Virus record (IMG/VR): IMGVR_UViG_3300022602_000362
Coordinates: 1 to 26,385 of that record
Source: a virus
Reading direction: 5' to 3' (one strand)
DNA length: 26,385 bases
The position numbers and the translations under genes were made by a program. Positions 22,713 through 26,385 of this stretch are shown piece by piece (the stretch's first letter is position 1; each line of letters opens with the position of its first letter). The notes under the pieces were generated by a model that saw nothing but the letters and a program-made list of their open reading frames with translations, had not been told where the DNA came from and ran no database searches.

Positions 22713-24230
22713 CTAGTATCCGGTTGTTCCGTTTCGACCTATTTCGTCGTATCCATATTCATGTAAGGCAAACCTGTACTCCTCATCCTCAAGTTCTTCT
22801 GGAGTTGCTGCTGTTTGCATCTGGTCTAAGAGAAGTCCAATGTATGCCCAAGCGTCAACTTGATCATCGTGTCTGTCTCTTGGAAAACGCATAAGCTCAT
22901 CTTCAAAAGTTTGATACCAATCAGAATTCTTATCAAATCTTACAGCACCTGCTCTCATACGAGCTTGCATGGAACGTGCACGTGTTAACTTATCCCCGCT
23001 AGGCTTGAGCAACACTAGGTTGACAAAAACGTCGTTCTTCATCATTGCTTCGTTAAGGTATGGGCCTATAGACTTCTGGATAGTACCTGCCTCGATTCCA
23101 AACAATTCAGGCTTGTAAGTTCGCTGGAGGGCAAGTATGGTTTCAACAATCTGCATTGCATCCATTCTGTCACGAATGATGTTTACACATTGAATGCGTT
23201 GTTCATCGTCCATCCCTGCCACAGCAAAAACGCTATAATCACTATGTTGCCTTTGGCTAATCGCTAAGTCAGCAGCAATATAATAATTTAAATTTCTTTT
23301 ACGATCTTCATCCTTCATTGGAGCAAAGTCGTTTTTCTTAAAGAATCCATTTGCATCATCAAGAGGAATATTTAACATCTCCTGACTATACGCATCAGCA
23401 AGACCTTGCATGATGTATTGGTTCTTACGCTCTATTAGAGACTGCTTATTCCATCTGTCTGGCCATAAGATGCTATTAAAGTCATCTGTATGGGCACGGT
23501 ACTTAATCGATGTCCAAGGTGTCTTATAACTTGTAAACTGTTTTAAATCTTGTGTGATTAAGTGTTTAAGACCTTTAGAACCTAATGCAGCAAGTTGTGA
23601 CTCAGGCATTAATCGTTCTAGGAGTGAGTCTAAGTGTAAGATGGTACCTACGATTCTAATCTTACCGGTCACTGACAAACAAGGTATCAATGCTGAGTAG
23701 AACCACCTACGAAACTTCTCACGTCTTTCTTTATTCAGAACCTGTTCATCAGATTCCATATCATCACAGATAATTAAATCAGGTCTTCGGTTTAACCATT
23801 TAAGACCACGAAGCTTTTGTTCTGAACCTTTAGCTTGAATACGAAAAACAAATCCATCACTGAATTTACATATTATATCATCTTCGGTAGACTTTGTAAA
23901 CTCTATGTCACCAAATAATCCATGTATGTCTTCGTTATCTCTTAACTCTTTAATTACATCACCCAAGAACAATCCAGCTTGAGAAAATGAATCTGAGACA
24001 ATTAACACATAACGAGACTTACGAAACAACACCTCAGCTAACAAATACGCATACGTTACTGCTGTAGACTTACCATGTCCACGTGGTGCCGCTATAGCAA
24101 CAAACTTATCCTGGTGGCAACAGTAACGCCATAACTCACGATGGAACTCAGGAGTCTCTGTAGCTTGGTCATAGTTCTTGACAAGACAGGCATTACTGAA
24201 TCCTTCGATAACATCACTGGTTAATTCCAT
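22713..24230 (-). CDS. Terminase large subunit
   Basis: 505 residues. The ATPase domain has Walker A APRGHGKST (48-56, K54), Walker B LIICDDME (152-159) and a coupling motif GTILH (195-199). The RNase-H-like nuclease domain has YYIAADLAIS (D321), FGIEAG (E380) and RHDDQVDAWAY (D459 region), the three acidic sites. It is the motor that pumps and cuts DNA at the portal. Its ATG overlaps the small-subunit stop as TAATG, and the portal follows directly. Confidence 0.95.
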   Translation of the reverse strand: MELTSDVIEGFSNACLVKNYDQATETPEFHRELWRYCCHQDKFVAIAAPRGHGKSTAVTYAYLLAEVLFRKSRYVLIVSDSFSQAGLFLGDVIKELRDNEDIHGLFGDIEFTKSTEDDIICKFSDGFVFRIQAKGSEQKLRGLKWLNRRPDLIICDDMESDEQVLNKERREKFRRWFYSALIPCLSVTGKIRIVGTILHLDSLLERLMPESQLAALGSKGLKHLITQDLKQFTSYKTPWTSIKYRAHTDDFNSILWPDRWNKQSLIERKNQYIMQGLADAYSQEMLNIPLDDANGFFKKNDFAPMKDEDRKRNLNYYIAADLAISQRQHSDYSVFAVAGMDDEQRIQCVNIIRDRMDAMQIVETILALQRTYKPELFGIEAGTIQKSIGPYLNEAMMKNDVFVNLVLLKPSGDKLTRARSMQARMRAGAVRFDKNSDWYQTFEDELMRFPRDRHDDQVDAWAYIGLLLDQMQTAATPEELEDEEYRFALHEYGYDEIGRNGTTGY

Positions 24231-24757
24231 TATATTTCTTCATGCTCTATAACCTTGGGCTTTGGTGTAACATCTTTAGCTTTAGCAAACCTAGCAAACT
24301 CATCTGCCAGTTTAGCAAGTCTGTCATCAACAGTCTTTTCAATTTGTTCTTGCATCGGTTGTTGGCGTAGTATTTCTCTACGATCCATCAAGTCTGCAGT
24401 GGCCTTCATTGAATCTCTCAGGTTTACTGGAACTCGAACATTCCCACCTGTCTTTGGATCATATTGGAAGTTACCGTTGTCTAGTCTATCCTCCACCACA
24501 GCTAATGCTTTATTAACGATCTTACTGAGCCTACCATCTAGTGCAAGTGTTTCTTCAGAACGTATCTGAAGCACCAACTCTTTCCACCAATCGGTATAAC
24601 GCCATCTGACTATAGTGTCCTTCGGGATACCTGTCGCTGCTGCCGTCAATGGTAACGATCCAAGAGCCAGCCAAGTTGTCACTGCTTCAATCTTCTGAGC
24701 TTCGCTCCACCACTTTCCACTTGCCTTTAAGTCTCTCTTTTTTCGTCTTCTTGGCAT
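24230..24757 (-). CDS. Terminase small subunit
   Basis: 175 residues beginning MPRRRKKRDLKASGKWWSEA. A basic N-terminus precedes a helix-turn-helix (about 20-53: QKIEAVTTWLALGSLPLTAA, then IPKDTIVRWRYTDWW), which recognises the packaging site on the DNA. The C-terminal half is helical with LNxRDSMKATADLMDRR. It is the first gene after the leftward consensus promoter; the ribosome site is weak (AAAGATA), so the start may depend on the short leader. Confidence 0.85.
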   Translation of the reverse strand: MPRRRKKRDLKASGKWWSEAQKIEAVTTWLALGSLPLTAAATGIPKDTIVRWRYTDWWKELVLQIRSEETLALDGRLSKIVNKALAVVEDRLDNGNFQYDPKTGGNVRVPVNLRDSMKATADLMDRREILRQQPMQEQIEKTVDDRLAKLADEFARFAKAKDVTPKPKVIEHEEI

Positions 24758-24787
24758 CAGTCATATCTTTAATTATTTAATGATACC

Positions 24788-24816
24788 ATTATATCATATA
24801 AGTTTAAATTTGTCAA
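24788..24816 (-). promoter_or_regulatory. Consensus leftward promoter of the late operon
   Basis: On the minus strand TTGACA (24816-24811), a 17-base spacer and TATAAT (24793-24788). Perfect hexamers and ideal spacing, with AT-rich sequence upstream. Predicted start about 24781, some 24 bases before the terS ATG. It is the only strong candidate for driving the late gene block. Confidence 0.9.
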
Positions 24817-24850
24817 GTATTATTTTATAGAGGGGACATAAAAAAACTTC

Positions 24851-24879
24851 TTGACAAAAGATAAAAAATGTGCTATTAT
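24851..24879 (+). promoter_or_regulatory. Consensus rightward promoter
   Basis: TTGACA (24851-24856), 17-base spacer ending TGC (extended -10), TATTAT (24874-24879). It is divergent from the late promoter, with 34 bases between the two -35 boxes; 9-bp arms TTTGTCAAG (24809) and CTTGACAAA (24850) overlap both -35 sites as an inverted repeat. Predicted start about 24886, giving a long leader before the GP88 gene. Confidence 0.85.
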
Positions 24880-24882
24880 AAG

Positions 24883-24894
24883 TACTATATAGTA
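24883..24894. promoter_or_regulatory. Palindrome at rightward start site
   Basis: TACTATATAGTA is a perfect 12-bp palindrome lying across the predicted transcription start of the rightward promoter. A regulator binding here would block initiation. AT-rich palindromes can arise by chance, so the call is tentative. Confidence 0.45.
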
Positions 24895-24954
24895 AATACA
24901 TAGTAACGCTATAGTAAAGCTTTTTATAGAGTTTTATCTATGTATGTATTTACT
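24891..24954 (+). other. Long inverted repeat at 5' end of rightward leader
   Basis: AGTAAATACATA (24891-24902) is an exact reverse complement of TATGTATTTACT (24943-24954), with an inner CTATA/TATAG pairing in the 40-base loop. The rightward RNA would begin with this stem. Confidence 0.6.
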
Positions 24955-25286
24955 GAGATGTAACTAAGTAGACCTAACGAGAACAGTTCAGTAAACTACT
25001 TAGTGCTTCGTGCACATATTGTAATTATTTTAAAGTGTATTCACTATTCTTGAATAAAGAATGTCTCAGTGCTTCTCAGCACATCGTAGGCTACCCTACC
25101 CTCAACTTGTAATTTAAAATCAATACAGAGCTGTTTAGAGCCTCTGGTGAGCATTTTAGACCTGTCTAGACCCTACCCCCTATTCTAAAAATTATGCCAG
25201 CGTTAAAAATAGCGTTATATATATTTATAAAGAATTCTTTTTTGCCCCTGCCTACCCTGTATATCTATACAGTATTACCCTAGCTA

Positions 25287-25420
25287 GGTTAGTGAGTACT
25301 TACTTACTTAACTCGGATTTAAGAAGGTCACTAAGTTAGTGAGTGCTTACTTCATAGTGAGTGTGTCCCTGATACAAGTTAGTAAGGACTTACTTCCTAG
25401 TCTACTCTGTCCCTGCATCA
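25287..25420. repeat. Dyadic iteron-like repeats
   Basis: Three copies of an 18-base unit with consensus GTTAGTRAGTRCTTACTT start at 25288, 25335 and 25378 (spacing 47 and 43), and a weaker fourth, GTTAGCACGCACTTACA, is at 25509. Each core AGTRAGTRCTTACT is a near-perfect dyad. The second and third units extend into a 43-bp imperfect tandem repeat that also shares TGTCCCTG. They look like binding sites for one protein: a replication initiator (iterons) or a regulator. Confidence 0.7.
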
Positions 25421-25452
25421 TGTCAGTGCATATTACTAAAAGTTATATAAGC

Positions 25453-25470
25453 TGTTGTTTTTAGACAACA
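25453..25470. promoter_or_regulatory. Operator candidate 1 (TGTTGT-N6-ACAACA)
   Basis: TGTTGTTTTTAGACAACA is a perfect inverted repeat with 6-bp arms. It differs at only two bases from the site at 25630-25647, 177 bp away. Confidence 0.65.
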
Positions 25471-25547
25471 AAGTAGTAAGGCGTAACGCAACCGTATAAA
25501 ATCAATAAGTTAGCACGCACTTACACTACACCATTTCACTATCTAAT

Positions 25548-25562
25548 TGATAATGATTCTCA
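25548..25562. promoter_or_regulatory. Fur-box-like dyad 1
   Basis: TGATAATGATTCTCA, 13 of 14 conserved positions of the Fur 7-1-7 motif TGATAATnATTATCA. First of three in a row. Confidence 0.55.
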
Positions 25563-25581
25563 CTCGTATTTGATTAGTTAT

Positions 25582-25596
25582 TGAGAATGATTCTCA
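25582..25596. promoter_or_regulatory. Fur-box-like dyad 2
   Basis: TGAGAATGATTCTCA, a perfect 7-1-7 dyad around a central G and a frequent variant of bacterial Fur sites; 12 of 14 positions of the 7-1-7 motif. Confidence 0.58.
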
Positions 25597-25604
25597 CTTG
25601 TAAA

Positions 25605-25619
25605 CGATAACGATTCTCA
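25605..25619. promoter_or_regulatory. Fur-box-like dyad 3
   Basis: CGATAACGATTCTCA, 11 of 14 positions of the 7-1-7 motif; 20 bases upstream of the -35 of the GP88 promoter. Confidence 0.45.
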
Positions 25620-25629
25620 TTTAAAGCAC

Positions 25630-25647
25630 TGTTGTATTTTGACAACA
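25630..25647. promoter_or_regulatory. Operator candidate 2, overlaps the -35 box
   Basis: TGTTGTATTTTGACAACA, a perfect inverted repeat with 6-bp arms, 16 of 18 bases identical to the site at 25453. It covers the TTGACA at 25639-25644, so a bound protein would exclude RNA polymerase. Confidence 0.72.
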
Positions 25648-25666
25648 TAGGGTTTATCCCTATAGT
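25639..25666 (+). promoter_or_regulatory. Sigma-70 promoter of the GP88 gene
   Basis: TTGACA (25639-25644), 16-base spacer, TATAGT (25661-25666). Predicted start about 25673, then a ~50-base leader with AAGGAG (25710-25715) eight bases before the ATG. Confidence 0.75.
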
Positions 25667-25723
25667 TTTTTTGTTGTGACTATATAAAATAGAATCATCA
25701 ACACAACATAAGGAGATTTAAAA

Positions 25724-26385
25724 ATGTTTACTAGAAAACAATTATTAGGATTCAATACCAACGCTAAAACGATTAAGGGAGAAAAGATCGGTTATTATAC
25801 CGGCATTTTATATCTTGCACCAAGCGATATCTCCGGCTTTCAGGTTTGCCCCTTAGCTAAATTGGCACAATGTGAGAAAGCCTGTTTATATACAGCGGGA
25901 AGAGGGGCATTTAATTCTATACAGCAAGCTAGAATTGAGAAAACAAAATACTTTTTCAATGATCGTAACAATTTTATGATCAATATCTATAAGGATATCG
26001 AGAAGGGTATCAAGAAAGCTAAACAATTAAATCAAGAGTTATTAATTCGTTTAAACGGAACGAGTGATATTAAATGGGAAAATGTATCATTTGAATATAA
26101 CGGGATCACTTATGACAATATTATGAGTGCATTTCCTACTGTTCAATTTTATGATTATACTAAAATACCGAATAGGGTTAACTTACCGGAAAATTATGAT
26201 TTAACATTCTCTTATTCTGGCGTTATTAGTTTTCAAAAGTATGTTACAAAAGCAATTGAGAATAAAAACCGTATCGCTGTTGTTTTTCGATACGAGAGAG
26301 ACATACCTAAAATGTTCAAGGGTTTAAATGTAATCGGCGGAGATAATTCAGACGTGCGGCATATTGAAGATAAAAATACTATTGT
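25724..26385 (+). CDS. GP88-family phage protein, 3' end cut by window
   Basis: 220 codons visible, frame open at the window end. Recognisable GP88 (gene product 88) features in order: FQVCPLAKLAQCEKACLYTA with C42-x7-C50-x3-C54 and AGRG; ARIEKTKYFFNDRNNF; RLNGTSDIKWE; AFPTVQFYDYTK; TFSYSG; and VIGGDNSDVRHIED. The cysteine cluster plus a likely TIM-barrel pattern could bind an iron-sulphur cluster, as in radical-SAM-like enzymes, but this is inference: biochemical function is unknown to me. The only rightward gene in the window, it is preceded by AAGGAG, a promoter, an overlapping operator and three Fur-like boxes. AGRG and GTSDIKWE are strong family marks. Confidence 0.85.
   Translation, partial: MFTRKQLLGFNTNAKTIKGEKIGYYTGILYLAPSDISGFQVCPLAKLAQCEKACLYTAGRGAFNSIQQARIEKTKYFFNDRNNFMINIYKDIEKGIKKAKQLNQELLIRLNGTSDIKWENVSFEYNGITYDNIMSAFPTVQFYDYTKIPNRVNLPENYDLTFSYSGVISFQKYVTKAIENKNRIAVVFRYERDIPKMFKGLNVIGGDNSDVRHIEDKNTI

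Larger units (their letters stand above)
24886..25723 (+). other. Gene-free control region / long leader
   Basis: About 840 bases with no convincing coding frame: the longest short frames (7-29 codons, for example at 25061 and 25194) lack ribosome sites. It contains two hairpins of the same design, GTGC-TTCGT-GCAC (25003-25015) and GTGCT-TCTC-AGCAC (25069-25082), both followed by AT. Farther on are the dyadic repeats, operators, Fur-like boxes and the third promoter listed separately. No tRNA and no intrinsic terminator seen. Confidence 0.6.

Noticed and set aside
24757-24764. ATG at 24764 as the terS start
   Set aside because: It is out of frame with the terminase small subunit reading frame and opens only a short unrelated frame.
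25061-25117. 18-codon frame in the control region (MSQCFSAHRRLPYPQLVI)
   Set aside because: No ribosome site, overlaps a hairpin and the repeat-rich leader, and has no recognisable content.
25220-25246. AAAGAATTCTTT plus T-run as an intrinsic terminator
   Set aside because: The palindrome has no loop and no GC stem, so it cannot form a usual terminator hairpin.
25194-25283. 29-codon hydrophobic frame in the control region
   Set aside because: No ribosome site; the hydrophobic peptide is what AT-rich non-coding DNA gives by chance.
25287-25420. Repeats as a CRISPR array
   Set aside because: Units are short, degenerate and unequally spaced, and each core is itself a dyad; no cas genes are present.
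24886-25723. tRNA or known riboswitch in the leader
   Set aside because: No cloverleaf with a T-arm consensus and no recognised riboswitch core was seen.

Overview
The window reads as about 26 kb of a tailed bacteriophage genome with podovirus-like morphology genes. It is AT-rich and very densely packed. Head and neck proteins resemble phage P22 types: a P22 gp1-type portal, a gp4-like neck adaptor and a gp10-like tail hub. The three best promoters are close to the bacterial sigma-70 consensus (TTGACA / TATAAT), and Shine-Dalgarno sites are AGGAG-like, so the phage probably relies on the RNA polymerase and ribosomes of a bacterial host. The host cannot be named from the sequence. No integrase or endolysin was recognised, and no lysogeny repressor gene either, but the window covers only the late region and the start of the opposite arm.

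Layout. From 24757 down to 1, essentially everything is one leftward (minus-strand) late operon whose genes abut or overlap by a few bases. In transcription order it holds DNA packaging (terS, terL), portal, a small unknown gene, a GroES-like co-chaperonin, scaffold, a small assembly-type protein, a decoration-like protein and the major capsid protein (24757-17225). Next comes a 68-codon lysine-rich gene with its own consensus promoter and flanking stem-loops (17179-16840). A long block of fibre and appendage proteins follows (16829-9795). It includes an 18-residue-repeat protein, a C1q-like jelly-roll protein, a receptor-binding fibre and an intruding HNH-AP2 homing endonuclease. After a few very small genes including a holin-like one come the neck and tail-hub genes (gp4-like, gp10-like), a cupin, two or three ejection or internal virion proteins (one with a lytic transglycosylase motif), a PurD-like ATP-grasp enzyme, another fibre-like gene and small genes up to the window edge.

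The control region (24758-25723, 966 bp) has no convincing gene. It holds back-to-back leftward and rightward consensus promoters, a long inverted repeat at the start of the rightward transcript, two related hairpins, a family of dyadic direct repeats, two near-identical TGTTGT-N6-ACAACA operators, three Fur-box-like dyads and a third promoter. That promoter precedes a rightward gene of the phage GP88 family, which is cut by the window end and has a three-cysteine cluster.

The most interesting points are: (1) the Fur-like and TGTTGT operators upstream of the cysteine-cluster GP88 gene, which suggest iron-linked control; (2) an in-frame duplicated C-terminus just past the major capsid stop codon, next to a moron-like mini-cassette; (3) the basic 18-residue-repeat protein; and (4) a probable PurD-family ATP-grasp enzyme and a GroES-like protein inside the structural operon.
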